A DNA stretch of 64,000 bases. It comes from Natronorubrum texcoconense (GTDB lineage: Archaea > Halobacteriota > Halobacteria > Halobacteriales > Natrialbaceae). Below, piece after piece: positions 52,447-61,107 of the stretch (position 1 is the stretch's first letter; every line of letters begins with the position of its first letter). The notes beneath the pieces were generated by a model. It was not told the origin of the DNA. It was given only the letters and a program-made list of their open reading frames with translations, and searched no databases. The stretch spans positions 682,001 to 746,000 of the forward strand of contig NZ_FNFE01000002.1 in NCBI RefSeq assembly GCF_900100335.1. The letters run 5' to 3'. Made by a program: the position numbers and the translations under genes.

Positions 52447-52819
52447 TCCTCTCGAAACGTCGTATTCTCAGGGAGCTGTAGATACGTAGCGGGAGACCAC
52501 GATGAGTCCTCATCGATAGAATCCCGTATCTTTTGAACGAATCGTCCTTCACGCTCTGTATTCAGTAGGCCATTTCTGATAACCATCCGAGAGATGGATG
52601 ACCGCTCCAGTAACGCTTTGGCCTGTATTGAGCGATCACCACCTTCGCAAATCGGGCTGAACCTCGTGCCCCATTCGCGCTGTGTATTCATCACGACTTT
52701 TCGAAGGGATACGCTGATTGGTAGGAACCCCGGCAGTCAATATGCATCTGTAGTTACCGAACGGTTCTAAATCGAGTACCCGCAGTACTGACTGCTGAAC
52801 GTATGACTTTGAGTACCGA
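52447..52819. other. Intergenic region without a supported gene
   Basis: About 370 bp with lower GC than the flanks. A minus-strand frame of about 117 codons overlaps the HalOD1 gene end and has no family features, so it is not called. It may be a decayed gene. No strong hairpin seen. Confidence 0.4.
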
Positions 52820-53872
52820 CTACAGCCCCGGCACCAACGCCGCGAGGTCATCCGGGAGGTGCTGGGGGACGAGATCTTCTGGAAGCGTCTCCCAGCTCAG
52901 TTCGTCGGTGCCAGGTTCGGCGTCGGTCTCGAGGCCGGCGTTCTCGGCGGGCTCTTGCTCGCGGTACTCCGGCGGCGGCGCGCCGTGGGCGTAGACGCCC
53001 TCGGGGTGGTCGACGGTCCAGACGTGCATCATGCAGGGCGTTCGACAGGGTAGCTCGAGCCCGGCGAGCCCGTCCTGAGCGAAGTCCTGTTCGTAGGCCT
53101 GCCGGTAGTACCACCACCCGAACCGACCGGGGAGGCCGGCGTGGTAGTGCCAAGGGGAGCAACGACCCGGTTCTCCGTCATGATCGCCGTGGCCATGGTG
53201 GTCGTCGTGCCCATCGTGGTCGCCGTGATCGCCGTCTCCGTCGTGGTGATCTCCGTTGTGTTCATCGTGGCCGTCACCGTGTCCATCGTGATCATCTCCG
53301 TCCGCCGGCTCGCCGTCGATCACGTCGTCCGCTTCGTCCTCGTCCCCATCGGCGTCGCCGTCGTCGTACACCGCCGGCGGCGGATCTATCGGTTCGCCGC
53401 CTCGAGTCGCGATGAACATCACGCCGATCGAGCGCCAGGAGTCGTTGTCCACCAGCACGGACTCCGGCCGCTCGGGGTTCAGGATCTCGTCGTCGCCGAC
53501 GTACTCGGGGTTGATCCAGTGGGACCAGCCGTCGTCGTCCCGGTTGAGCGTATCGAAGTAGGGTTTGAACCCCGCGTCGATTAACGCGGCGACGTCGGGG
53601 TACTGCTCCTCGAGCGACTCCCGAACGGCCGTCTGCAGCGCGATCGTCTCCGGGTGGTCGTCGTCGCAGCCGTCCATGCTCGCGTCGTCGCAGTGACCCA
53701 TACTCGGCTCGATCGTCGCGTCGGGACAGCGGTCGTCGAACCAGGACTGCGCCCCGCCGGAGTCGCTCGCACTCGCCTGTCCTGCACCCACCACCGTAAT
53801 CGCGCCGACACCCGCCGACGCGCGCAAAAGTGTCCGCCGGGACACGTTTCGACTGCCGTCATCGTCGTACAT
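52820..53872 (-). CDS. Tat-exported protein with His/Asp-rich metal-binding tract
   Basis: The 350-residue protein has a Tat signal (SRRTLLRASAG, residues 11-21). A conserved core has HWINPEYVGDDEILNPERPESVL, then after the tract SPWHYHAGLPG and MMHVWTVDHPEGVYAHG. Between them (about residues 170-232) is a linker of only Asp, His, Gly and Asn with many HDGH / HDHG repeats, suited to bind several metal ions. The core resembles a family of unknown function with an HxH loop and two Cys (CRTPC). It could store or sense zinc, nickel or copper. ATG 53872 is taken. Confidence 0.78.
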   Translation of the reverse strand: MYDDDGSRNVSRRTLLRASAGVGAITVVGAGQASASDSGGAQSWFDDRCPDATIEPSMGHCDDASMDGCDDDHPETIALQTAVRESLEEQYPDVAALIDAGFKPYFDTLNRDDDGWSHWINPEYVGDDEILNPERPESVLVDNDSWRSIGVMFIATRGGEPIDPPPAVYDDGDADGDEDEADDVIDGEPADGDDHDGHGDGHDEHNGDHHDGDGDHGDHDGHDDHHGHGDHDGEPGRCSPWHYHAGLPGRFGWWYYRQAYEQDFAQDGLAGLELPCRTPCMMHVWTVDHPEGVYAHGAPPPEYREQEPAENAGLETDAEPGTDELSWETLPEDLVPQHLPDDLAALVPGL

Positions 53873-53990
53873 ACCCGCATTTCCACACCGAGAAACGACA
53901 TAAACCCCTGTTGACGATTCGACCGACACTCGTTCCGTGAAACTACTCGAGGGGCGAACGTTGATTTCCCACGGGCTAGTCCGACTTCGA

Positions 53991-55031
53991 TTACCGCAGT
54001 ACGGCACCCGTCCCCGCCCGCTCGAGACCCGACAGATCGATCCGACCGTCGGGCATCGGGACGCCGTCGTAGGGATCCTCGGCGAGCAACAGCGAGCCGT
54101 CGAGGTCGACGTAGTCGAGCAGCGGCGCGAGGTGGCACGCCGCCGCAATGGAGGCGTTGGACTCGGTCATACAGCCGCACATGACCTCGAGACCGTGGGC
54201 GCGGGCGGTGTGAATCATCCGTTTGGCCTCCCGGAGGCCGCCGCACTTCATGAGTTTGAGGTTCGCGATGTCACAGCGGTCGGCGATCCGTGGGATGTCC
54301 TCCAGCGTGATACAGGACTCGTCGGCCGCGATCGGCAGCGGCGAGCGCTCGTAGACGAACCGCAGCCCCTCGGGGTCCTCGGCGGCGACGGGCTGTTCGA
54401 CGAACGCAAGGTCGTACTCGGTCAGTCGCTCGATCTTCGAAACGGCCTCGCGGGGCGTCCAGGCTTCGTTGGCGTCGACGAACAGGGAGACGTCCGGAGC
54501 GACCGAGCGGATCGTCTCGACGATCTCGAGGTCGCGGTCCGTCCCCAGTTTGACCTTCAGCGTGCCGTGGCCGCGCTCGAGGGCCGTCTCGGTCTTCTCG
54601 CGCATCGTCTCCGTGTCGTCGAGCCCGATGGTGTAGGAGGTCTCGAGGGTTCGCTCGGGATCGAGTCCCCAGTAGCGATAGAGGGGGACCTCGAGCCGTT
54701 TCGCCGCCAGATCGTGCAGCGCAATGCTGACGGCACAGCGGGCCGCCGGGTTCCGGTTGACGGTCTCGCGCATCCGGCGTTCGATCCGCTCGAGCTGGTG
54801 GACGTCGCCACAGTCCTCGACGACGGCGAGCAGGTCGGGGAGGACCGTCGTCACCGTGTCGACGGTCTCGCCGTAGTGGGGTGACGGGCCGGCGCCGCCG
54901 ACGCCGACCGTCCCGTTCTCGTCCTCGATCCGAACCGTCACCACCTCGGCCTCGGTCGCCGTCCCGCGGGCGATGGTGAAGGGGTACTCGAGCGGCAGCG
55001 CGTGTCGTTCGAAGGAGGTCTCGAGCGTCAT
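53991..55031 (-). CDS. dgcA: Enolase-superfamily epimerase, DgcA-like (N-acetyl-D-glutamate racemase)
   Basis: The 346-residue enzyme is of the muconate-lactonizing/dipeptide-epimerase subgroup. K159-V-K161 (general bases), D186 (DANEAW), E212 (VEQPV), D237 (ADES) and K262 (KLMK) are all present. In the D-glutamate pathway known from marine bacteria and haloarchaea, DgcA isomerises N-acetyl-D-glutamate to the L-form. The gene starts directly behind the stop of a DUF1611 gene (dgcN), the established partner, so this role is more likely than plain Ala-Glu epimerase. It shares one transcript with dgcN. Confidence 0.8.
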   Translation of the reverse strand: MTLETSFERHALPLEYPFTIARGTATEAEVVTVRIEDENGTVGVGGAGPSPHYGETVDTVTTVLPDLLAVVEDCGDVHQLERIERRMRETVNRNPAARCAVSIALHDLAAKRLEVPLYRYWGLDPERTLETSYTIGLDDTETMREKTETALERGHGTLKVKLGTDRDLEIVETIRSVAPDVSLFVDANEAWTPREAVSKIERLTEYDLAFVEQPVAAEDPEGLRFVYERSPLPIAADESCITLEDIPRIADRCDIANLKLMKCGGLREAKRMIHTARAHGLEVMCGCMTESNASIAAACHLAPLLDYVDLDGSLLLAEDPYDGVPMPDGRIDLSGLERAGTGAVLR

Positions 55032-56051
55032 TTACATCAACTCCTCGAGCAGGGCGTCGCTCCCGAAGCGGATGACGTCGGACGCGGGCATGCCGAGGTC
55101 GCTCGCGTACTCGTCGACCGCCTCGCGTGCGGCCGCGTCGTCGTCGATGTTCGACGTGTTCAGGGCGCCGGCGACGACCTCGCTGTCCGCGACCGATGTG
55201 GCGAGGTCTTCGTAGAGATCGACGTACGTCGAGAGTTCGGGGAGCGCGAACGATTCGTAGCCGTGAATTACCTCCCGACCGGCGTCGTGACAGAGCACGA
55301 GTTTGTCGGCCATCGCGCCGTGGAGGATGCCGCAGGTAACCGCGGAGTACGCCGGGTGAACGATGCTGCCCTGGCCCTCGACGAAGAGGTAGTCGTGCTC
55401 GTCGCCTTTCTCGAGGATCATCTCCTCGACGGCGCCGGCGGTGAAATCGGACACCACGCGGTCGATCGGGTTCCCCCAGCCCTCGATCATGATCCCCGTC
55501 TGGCCGGTCGGGATCACTTCGGCGTCGTAGCCCGCCTCGCGAGCGTCGCGAGCGAGTTCCATCGAGACGGTCATCTTGCCGACCGAGCAGTCGGTGCCGA
55601 CCGTGAGAATGACCTCGGCGTCGACCTGATCCGCGATGCCCTGACTGACCGTCAGATCCTCGGGGGGTTTGCGCACGTCCCAGAGTTCGCAGTCGTTCTC
55701 GGCCGCGAGCGCCGCGAGCTCCTCGTCCTCCTCGAGGAAGTAGTGCAGGCCGGAGACGACGTCGCAGCCGTACTCGAGTGCGGTTCGAACGTCTTCTCGC
55801 CAACTTTCCTCGAAGCCGCCGCCGATGGGCGCGATCCCGATCAGCAGCGCGTCGACGTCCTCGGCCGCGAGGTCGGCCATCCCCTCCCGGATCGGGGCGT
55901 TCTGTACGTCGGGGACGAAATCAGTGACCTGCTTCCCGACGTTGTCTCGGTCGAGAACGGCGACGACGTCGTCGTCGCTGTACCGCAACACGCCGAGAGC
56001 GGTCTTGGCGCGTCCGGGGAACTCCTCGTGGGCAAGTATTGCAATTCGCAT
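55032..56051 (-). CDS. dgcN: DUF1611 N-acetyltransferase, DgcN-like
   Basis: The 339-residue DUF1611 protein has an N-terminal Rossmann part (IAILAHEEFPGRAKTALGVLRY). A P-loop-like GTDCSVGKMTVSM follows near residue 152, and GQTGIMIEGWG, EGQGSIVHPAYS lie further on. DUF1611 proteins were shown to N-acetylate D-glutamate in the DgcN-DgcA pathway. Its stop touches the start of the DgcA gene (no gap). ATG 56051 lies about 25 bp from TTAAGTAG-like TATA and 48 bp from a CACTGTC/GACAGTG palindrome that may control the operon. Confidence 0.8.
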   Translation of the reverse strand: MRIAILAHEEFPGRAKTALGVLRYSDDDVVAVLDRDNVGKQVTDFVPDVQNAPIREGMADLAAEDVDALLIGIAPIGGGFEESWREDVRTALEYGCDVVSGLHYFLEEDEELAALAAENDCELWDVRKPPEDLTVSQGIADQVDAEVILTVGTDCSVGKMTVSMELARDAREAGYDAEVIPTGQTGIMIEGWGNPIDRVVSDFTAGAVEEMILEKGDEHDYLFVEGQGSIVHPAYSAVTCGILHGAMADKLVLCHDAGREVIHGYESFALPELSTYVDLYEDLATSVADSEVVAGALNTSNIDDDAAAREAVDEYASDLGMPASDVIRFGSDALLEELM

Positions 56052-56098
56052 ACCCGATCATGAACGAGGGCCTACTTAACGGTAGATATTCACGAGAT

Positions 56099-56121
56099 CA
56101 CTGTCGTTTCGATTGACAGTG
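56099..56121. promoter_or_regulatory. Perfect 7-9-7 palindrome, likely dgcN-dgcA operator
   Basis: CACTGTC (56099-56105) and GACAGTG (56115-56121) are exact reverse complements around 9 bases. The pair lies just outside the TATA-like GTTAAGTAG box of dgcN, about 48-70 bp from its start, a normal place for an activator or repressor. Confidence 0.5.
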
Positions 56122-56221
56122 GCGAAAACGGGGTGGTGCTGCCCACAGCCCGGCTTCGACGGCCGCGAGTTCGACCGCCGCCAGCGTTCGACGGCCGCGG
56201 CCTCGAGATCGAAATCGTCGA

Positions 56222-56323
56222 TTACTCGAGCGCACACGCGGGGGAACAGAACTCACGATCCGCGGCGTTGGTGCCGGGATGGGTCGTGAACTGTTCGCAC
56301 GTAACGGAGACGAAGTCGGACAT
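56222..56323 (-). CDS. Possible 33-aa cysteine-containing mini-protein
   Basis: A short frame, ATG 56323 to TAA 56222, with one Cys in SVTCEQF and C-x3-C in EFCSPACALE. The spacing resembles half of a small haloarchaeal zinc-finger protein, but it is missing one cysteine of a C4 set. It lies in a gap upstream of dgcN. It could be real, a decayed ribbon or chance. Confidence 0.3.
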   Translation of the reverse strand: MSDFVSVTCEQFTTHPGTNAADREFCSPACALE

Positions 56324-56421
56324 GACGTCCGGTCGATAGTACGGTCGCACCGATCAAAACGGCAGGAGGTCAGTTCACCGTCCTGAGGTGGTGAAACAGA
56401 CGGAATCGGCACTCGGCTGGG

Positions 56422-57372
56422 TTAGAGGACTCGCAGATCGGTCGTCCAGAACGACCGGTGAGCGTCCTCGAGCGCCGGTTTCGGATCGCCGGTCGCGTCG
56501 ACGGCGGCGGTCCCCGCAACGTCGAGCCCCGATTCCTCGACGAGCGTGTCGACGACGCCCCGCTGACCGACGACGAACAGGCGCTCGACGTCGTAGTCGG
56601 CGAGAGCTTCCGTACAGCGCTCGAGGTGGTCGTCGATCTGGTCGTCCCGAATGCGCTCGAATCGAGCCTGCGAGAAGCCGCCTTTCGAGTGGCTGCCCTT
56701 GACGTCGCTCTCGAAGCCCCGGTAGTCGACGCGCTCGTCGCCCTCGTAGACGCCGAGGGCGAAGAGATCGGTTCGAACGAGCGCGAGCGCGTACCGGCCG
56801 GTCGGCAGGAGCCACGCCTCCTCGAGGGCGAAGCGGTCGGCCCACGTCACGCGCGAGTCACCGTTGCCGAACGTCACGTCGGCGAGATCGACCGGCGGCT
56901 CGAGCGTGACGGCGACGAGGCCGGCGTCGTCGACGCAGAGCAGGCACGGGACAGCTTCGTCGACGAGTCCGGTTCGGTCGCCCAGCACGTCCTGCAGGTC
57001 CAGATCGAACTCGTCCTGAAGATCGTCGACGGTATCGTCGGCCCCGAGAACGGCCGTCAGAGCCCCCTCGGGACCGGTCCGAACGGAGGTCAGTCGATCG
57101 ACCACGTCGGCGAGGCGACTTCCGCGCAGGCGTTCGCGACGACGGACCGCGAGGCTGTCGCCGTCGTCGTCGACCTGCTCGAGTTCGCCCTCGAGTTGGG
57201 CGATACGGTCCTCGAGTCGGTTAACTTGCTCTTCGGCGTCCTGTCTGGCCGTGGCCGCGTCGGCCCGGCGCTCGGATTCGGCCTCGTAGCGGCTCTGCAG
57301 TCGCTCGTTTTCCTCCTCGAGTTCGTCGATACGGTCTTTCAGCGAGGCGCGGCCGAGCAACTCGTCGAGCAT
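56422..57372 (-). CDS. Vms1/ANKZF1-type peptidyl-tRNA hydrolase (archaeal release-factor-like)
   Basis: The 316-residue protein has an N-terminal coiled coil (about residues 8-70), then an eRF1-like domain with catalytic-loop motif KGSHSKGGFSQARFER. Gln Q235 in GGFSQ corresponds to the active Gln of Vms1/ANKZF1. The C-terminal part is LFVVGQRGVVDTLVEE. Such enzymes free nascent chains from stalled ribosomes (ribosome quality control). The zinc finger of eukaryotic Vms1 is missing, as usual in archaea. It is co-oriented with a DUF5802-like gene 29 bp upstream. Confidence 0.85.
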   Translation of the reverse strand: MLDELLGRASLKDRIDELEEENERLQSRYEAESERRADAATARQDAEEQVNRLEDRIAQLEGELEQVDDDGDSLAVRRRERLRGSRLADVVDRLTSVRTGPEGALTAVLGADDTVDDLQDEFDLDLQDVLGDRTGLVDEAVPCLLCVDDAGLVAVTLEPPVDLADVTFGNGDSRVTWADRFALEEAWLLPTGRYALALVRTDLFALGVYEGDERVDYRGFESDVKGSHSKGGFSQARFERIRDDQIDDHLERCTEALADYDVERLFVVGQRGVVDTLVEESGLDVAGTAAVDATGDPKPALEDAHRSFWTTDLRVL

Positions 57373-57401
57373 TCGTTCGAAGGGGCGAAGCGAGAATACT
57401 T

Positions 57402-57779
57402 CTAGGTTCCGGCGTTTCGCACGTCGTCGCTGGAATCGGGCCAGCCGCCGGACCAGGTGAGCAGTCGCTCGGCGTGCTCGCGTCGGGCGAGCAACACCTC
57501 CCGAAGCGACGGCGGATTCCGGACGTCGCAGCCCTCGAGCATCGGCTCCGGAAGGGCGAGCGTGTTCGTCGGCACGTTCTCGTTCCCGTGGACCGGAAAG
57601 TGCTGGCTCTCGAGTTTCATCACGAGCGGGGCGTCGAGGCGTTCGACGCCGTCGCCGGTCGCGTACACCGCTTCGTTGATCTGCTCGTGTTGATCGCTGT
57701 GCATGAGGGCGTGATCCCCGTCGGTCGGCGTCACGTAGAGTCGTCCGAGATAGTAGCTCCGCGAAAAGCGCTCGAACAT
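57402..57779 (-). CDS. Haloarchaeal DUF5802-like protein, 125 aa
   Basis: The 125-residue soluble protein opens MFERFSRSYYLGRLYVTP and contains DAPLVMKLESQHFPVHGNENVPTNTL in two parts, with a helical REVLLARREHAERLLTW end. I match it from memory to DUF5802 of unknown function. It lies 29 bp upstream of the Vms1-type gene in the same orientation and probably shares its mRNA, which may point to a translation-related role. Confidence 0.65.
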   Translation of the reverse strand: MFERFSRSYYLGRLYVTPTDGDHALMHSDQHEQINEAVYATGDGVERLDAPLVMKLESQHFPVHGNENVPTNTLALPEPMLEGCDVRNPPSLREVLLARREHAERLLTWSGGWPDSSDDVRNAGT

Positions 57780-58191
57780 GCTATGTCATACCACACTCCG
57801 ACGAGATATAACTATTTTCGGACAGGCTTAAGTCGAAGGACTATCAGCGAAGACGGTCACCGGCAACGGATTCCGGACCGCGAGGAGACGGTTCGGCTGG
57901 CCGATCAGTTCACGAACGATCAGGGAAGCGTGTGAACGATAGTCACGGCCTGGGAGCGCGACCCGACGGCGTGGGCCGCGACCGTCGCTCATACGGACAC
58001 CGATCGGTGATGAACGGTCGTCCCGATCATGGCGTTCAAGTAAAACTCGGATTCAAGGATCGGTTGGATACCACCACAAACGGCGCTAACGGTTGTGAAC
58101 GGTCAAAACTGGACCGATGATACGCGAACTCGATTGAACGGTACGAACGAAGGTCAGTCTTTTTAGTATGTTCGGGACAAGTAGAATAGTA
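57780..58191. other. Intergenic region with divergent promoters, no gene
   Basis: About 410 bp between divergent genes. Near 57800 GATATAACTATTTTC is a likely TATA region for the minus-strand DUF5802 gene. Near 58158 TTTTTAGTATG is one for the secreted protein gene. The middle holds no frame with family features. Confidence 0.4.
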
Positions 58192-59226
58192 ATGAGAACC
58201 AGTCGGTCGGTCGCGTTCCTCGTACTGGTCGCCATCGTCGGACTCACGGTCGCCCCGGTCGCGAGTGGTGCCGTCGTGGGGACGCTTACCGACGAGTCCG
58301 ACAGCGAGGGCGAGTCGAGCGGCGAGGTGGACACGGACGTATCCGCGTTCATGCAATCCGTGGCAACCGACACCGATCGGTCAGTCGAGTCCGGCATGCA
58401 CAACTCGAAGTACGAAGCAGCCGACGACGATCGCCGGGCCGATATCGTCCTCGAGCGAACGGCCGACCTCGAGGATCGACACGCCGATCTCGAGGGCGAA
58501 CGTGCGGAACTCGAGGAGCGGAAAGACGAACTCCACCGGGGTGAGTACCAGGCGCGGATGACGCAGTTGACCGTCGAGATCCAGTCGCTCGAGCGCGCGA
58601 TCGATCGGACCGAACAGCAGGCCAACGAAACCGGCGTCGACGAGGAGCGACTCGAAGAACTCCGAGAGAACGCCGCAACGCTGTCGGGTCCGGAGGTAGC
58701 CGAGATCGCACGCGGGATCGGCGGTCCTGACGGTACTTTCGGCGGTGGCCCACCGGCACACGCAAGCGCCGGCAATCAGTCAAACGGTGCTCTCGACCAG
58801 GGAAACGGTAGCCCGCCGGATCACGCCGGTCCCGGAAACCAGTCGGAAACTGGGAGTACAGGGCCGGGAAACGATAGCCCGCCCGGTCAGGCCGATCCCG
58901 GCAACCAGTCGGACGACGGAAATCCGGGGCAAGGAAACGCTAGCCCGCCAGAACAGAGCGATTCTGACGATCGGACCGACGACGAAGCGCAGGCCGACAG
59001 CGAGAACCCGGGGCAGGGAGCCAGTCCTGACCGAGATACCGACGCCGATCGAGGAGCCGGTAGTTCGCCGGACCACGCCGAGTCCGACGGCCAGACCGAT
59101 GACGGAGACGCCGAACAGGGCGACGAGCGTCCCTCGAACGAGGACGACTCCGGCAACCAGGCAAACGCCGGAAATCCGGGGCAGGGAAACGCTAACCCGC
59201 CGGGCCACGCTGGCGCCGGCAACTGA
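58192..59226 (+). CDS. Secreted protein with coiled coil and Gly/Asn-rich repeats
   Basis: The 344-residue protein has a Sec-type signal (RTSRSVAFLVLVAIVGLTVA), an acidic charged coiled-coil domain (about residues 75-170, ERTADLEDRHADLEGERAEL), and a long disordered tail. The tail is made of degenerate 20-residue repeats such as GNQSDDGNPGQGNASPP. No C-terminal anchor is visible. It resembles haloarchaeal DUF7096-type secreted proteins, though I am unsure. ATG 58192 is preferred to one eight codons upstream. An ArsR-type regulator follows 128 bp downstream. Confidence 0.7.
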   Translation: MRTSRSVAFLVLVAIVGLTVAPVASGAVVGTLTDESDSEGESSGEVDTDVSAFMQSVATDTDRSVESGMHNSKYEAADDDRRADIVLERTADLEDRHADLEGERAELEERKDELHRGEYQARMTQLTVEIQSLERAIDRTEQQANETGVDEERLEELRENAATLSGPEVAEIARGIGGPDGTFGGGPPAHASAGNQSNGALDQGNGSPPDHAGPGNQSETGSTGPGNDSPPGQADPGNQSDDGNPGQGNASPPEQSDSDDRTDDEAQADSENPGQGASPDRDTDADRGAGSSPDHAESDGQTDDGDAEQGDERPSNEDDSGNQANAGNPGQGNANPPGHAGAGN

Positions 59227-59354
59227 CGGACGATTCGAACACCGACTCGAGCGATACGCCACCGTTCTCACGGATCGCCACCGACCCAGACCCGTACGTC
59301 TGCGTTCGCACCGAGCAGACACCCTTTTCAGCGACGACCCCTAACCCCCTTACG

Positions 59355-60011
59355 ATGGACTCCGCCGCGTTGCTGGATTTGTTGGGGAACGAAAACCGGA
59401 GACGGATCCTCCGGCTGCTCGCCCGCAAACCCTGTTATGTCACCGAAATTTCGGAGTACCTCGGCGTGAGTCCCAAGGCGGTTATCGAACACCTCCGGAA
59501 GCTCGAGGAGGCGGGACTGATCGAGAGCCGGGTCGACGACCAGCGCCGGAAGTACTTTCATATCGCTCGCCACGTCCGTCTCGAGGTGAACGTCTCGCCC
59601 TACGGCTTCGCGAGCAAGAGCGCCTATCCCGCCAACAGCAGCTTCGATATCACGACCTGTCGGCATCTCACGCTCGACGTCTCCTGGGACGAAGGCGGGG
59701 ATCTCGACGACCTCCTCCACGCACTGGAAGATCTCGAGCAACTCGAGAACGAACTCTCGCTGGCCCAGCGGTGGGTTCAGGGACGACTCTGTGACGTGCT
59801 CGACGGCATCTCCGAGACGGTCGGCACCGGTCCCGAAAGTCGGATCTACGCCGACCTGCTGGCGAGTATTCGCTCCGAACCGAAATCGGTCGGCGAACTC
59901 GGCGAGGACGTCGACGCACCTCGCGAACTCGTCGCCGAACTGCTCGAGTCGATGGCCGACGAGGGGGTCGTTCGCCGGACCGAGCGGGGCTGGGAGCTGA
60001 CGACGGCCTAA
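59355..60011 (+). CDS. ArsR-family winged-helix regulator
   Basis: A 218-residue regulator with an N-terminal ArsR-like winged helix: LLGNENRRRILRLLARKPCYV, then VSPKAVIEHLRKLEEAGLI (recognition helix), SRVDDQRRKYFHIA wing. A further 140 residues include a second possible winged helix (SIRSEPKSVGELGEDVDAP ... ELLESMADEGVVRRT). No metal-binding CxC box is seen, so it is not a classic metal sensor. It follows the secreted repeat protein and might control it or the membrane genes downstream. Confidence 0.8.
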   Translation: MDSAALLDLLGNENRRRILRLLARKPCYVTEISEYLGVSPKAVIEHLRKLEEAGLIESRVDDQRRKYFHIARHVRLEVNVSPYGFASKSAYPANSSFDITTCRHLTLDVSWDEGGDLDDLLHALEDLEQLENELSLAQRWVQGRLCDVLDGISETVGTGPESRIYADLLASIRSEPKSVGELGEDVDAPRELVAELLESMADEGVVRRTERGWELTTA

Positions 60012-60038
60012 ACGAGCTCGACACCGCGAGTCGGTCAC

Positions 60039-60656
60039 TCAGTCGATATCTCGAACGAGACCGTTACGCAGGTCTCGACCGAAGTAATACCCGATGAGAC
60101 AGCCGACGAGCCCGGCGGCAACGCCGACGGCGACGACGGCCTGATAGGAGCCGGCGACCGCGAGCACGGTGTAGCTGGCCAACGCGGAGAGGCCGCCGAC
60201 CGTCGTCCCCGCGGCGGCCATCTCGAGGTAGCGTCGTTTCGACGTGAGGAGTCCGATCGCGAAGGCGACGCCGAACATGCCGAGGACGCGGCCCGCGAAC
60301 GGAATCGTCATTCCCCCGGCGACCAGTCCGGTTCCGACCAACAGGACGAACGCGAAGAACGCTCGCGGCGAGAAGTACTGCTCGAGCGAGGGTCCCGACG
60401 TGGGGATCGAGAGTTTCGATCTGAGCCTCGAGAGCCGCGACGAACCAGATTTGGTGTCGGATTCGGCGGGAGTATCGAGCGGCGTGGACGACGGTCGCGA
60501 ATCCGTTTCGACCGACCGCCGTGGCTCGCTCTCCGCTGGGGCCCGCGGCTCGTCGGTGTCGACTCCGCCCCCAGTCCCCGAGAGCAGCTCCTCGGTCTCC
60601 GCGAGGAGATCCTCGGTGTCGCGGCTCTCGGTCACTTCTTCAGAGCGATCGCTCAT
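60039..60656 (-). CDS. Membrane protein with long acidic N-terminus (DUF456-like), 205 aa
   Basis: The first half (about residues 1-95) is an acidic/Ser-rich disordered region. The second half has four helices with Gly-x3-Gly patterns (FAFVLLVGTGLVAGGM, VLGMFGVAFAIGLLT, LSALASYTVLAVAGSY, VAAGLVGCLIGYYFG). It resembles DUF456-type membrane proteins, function unknown. ATG 60656 (MSDRSEEVTESRD) is used; the frame upstream lacks sense. It is convergent with the regulator gene. Confidence 0.68.
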   Translation of the reverse strand: MSDRSEEVTESRDTEDLLAETEELLSGTGGGVDTDEPRAPAESEPRRSVETDSRPSSTPLDTPAESDTKSGSSRLSRLRSKLSIPTSGPSLEQYFSPRAFFAFVLLVGTGLVAGGMTIPFAGRVLGMFGVAFAIGLLTSKRRYLEMAAAGTTVGGLSALASYTVLAVAGSYQAVVAVGVAAGLVGCLIGYYFGRDLRNGLVRDID

Positions 60657-60738
60657 ACTCGTTCGTTGCATTCGAGAGCGCATGGGTTTTTCCCCGTCCG
60701 GCCACAGGATATACGACTCCGGAACACCCATCGGAGCC

Positions 60739-60948
60739 ATGGAGTGGCTCGCGCCGGCGACGTTCGGACTGTTCGCGGCCGGCGCCGGCGTGCTGTGTTA
60801 CGTCCTCGTCTCGAACCTCGAGCCACAACCGGAGTATCCGGCGCTGATGACGGACCTGATGCGACTGCTCGGGGCCGGCATCGCGCTCTGCGGGCTCGCG
60901 ATCGGCGGCGTGTTTCTGTACGCGGCTGGAGGGCTGTATCTCGGCTGA
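60739..60948 (+). CDS. Small two-TM membrane protein, 69 aa
   Basis: Two hydrophobic helices (TFGLFAAGAGVLCYVLVS and GAGIALCGLAIGGVFLYAAG) joined by a polar loop EPQPEYPALMTDLMRL. ATG 60739. It may be co-regulated with the similar small protein at 61108-61305. I do not recognise a family. Confidence 0.6.
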   Translation: MEWLAPATFGLFAAGAGVLCYVLVSNLEPQPEYPALMTDLMRLLGAGIALCGLAIGGVFLYAAGGLYLG

Positions 60949-61107
60949 TCGACCGCTCGGAGCCGACGCAGATACCGACTTGCGATGCATCGTCTCCGTC
61001 CGTCGCGTCGCTGTTGCTCCCGTGGCCCGACGTCAGGCACAGCGACAGTTCTCGGCAGCCGATACGAAGAGACCTATTTTTCACCGCGGAGCCAGTATTT
61101 ATCAGCG

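Larger units (their letters stand above)
56052..56421. other. Upstream region of dgcN-dgcA, with a possible mini-gene
   Basis: About 370 bp between two minus-strand genes. It contains the operon promoter and palindrome near 56075-56121 and one 33-codon cysteine-rich frame (56222-56323) that could be real. Otherwise I see nothing. Confidence 0.4.

Noticed and set aside
52341-52694. Minus-strand frame of about 117 codons in a low-GC gap
   Set aside because: It overlaps the HalOD1 gene end, shows no family motif or good codon pattern, and has no promoter. A decayed gene is possible but not supported.
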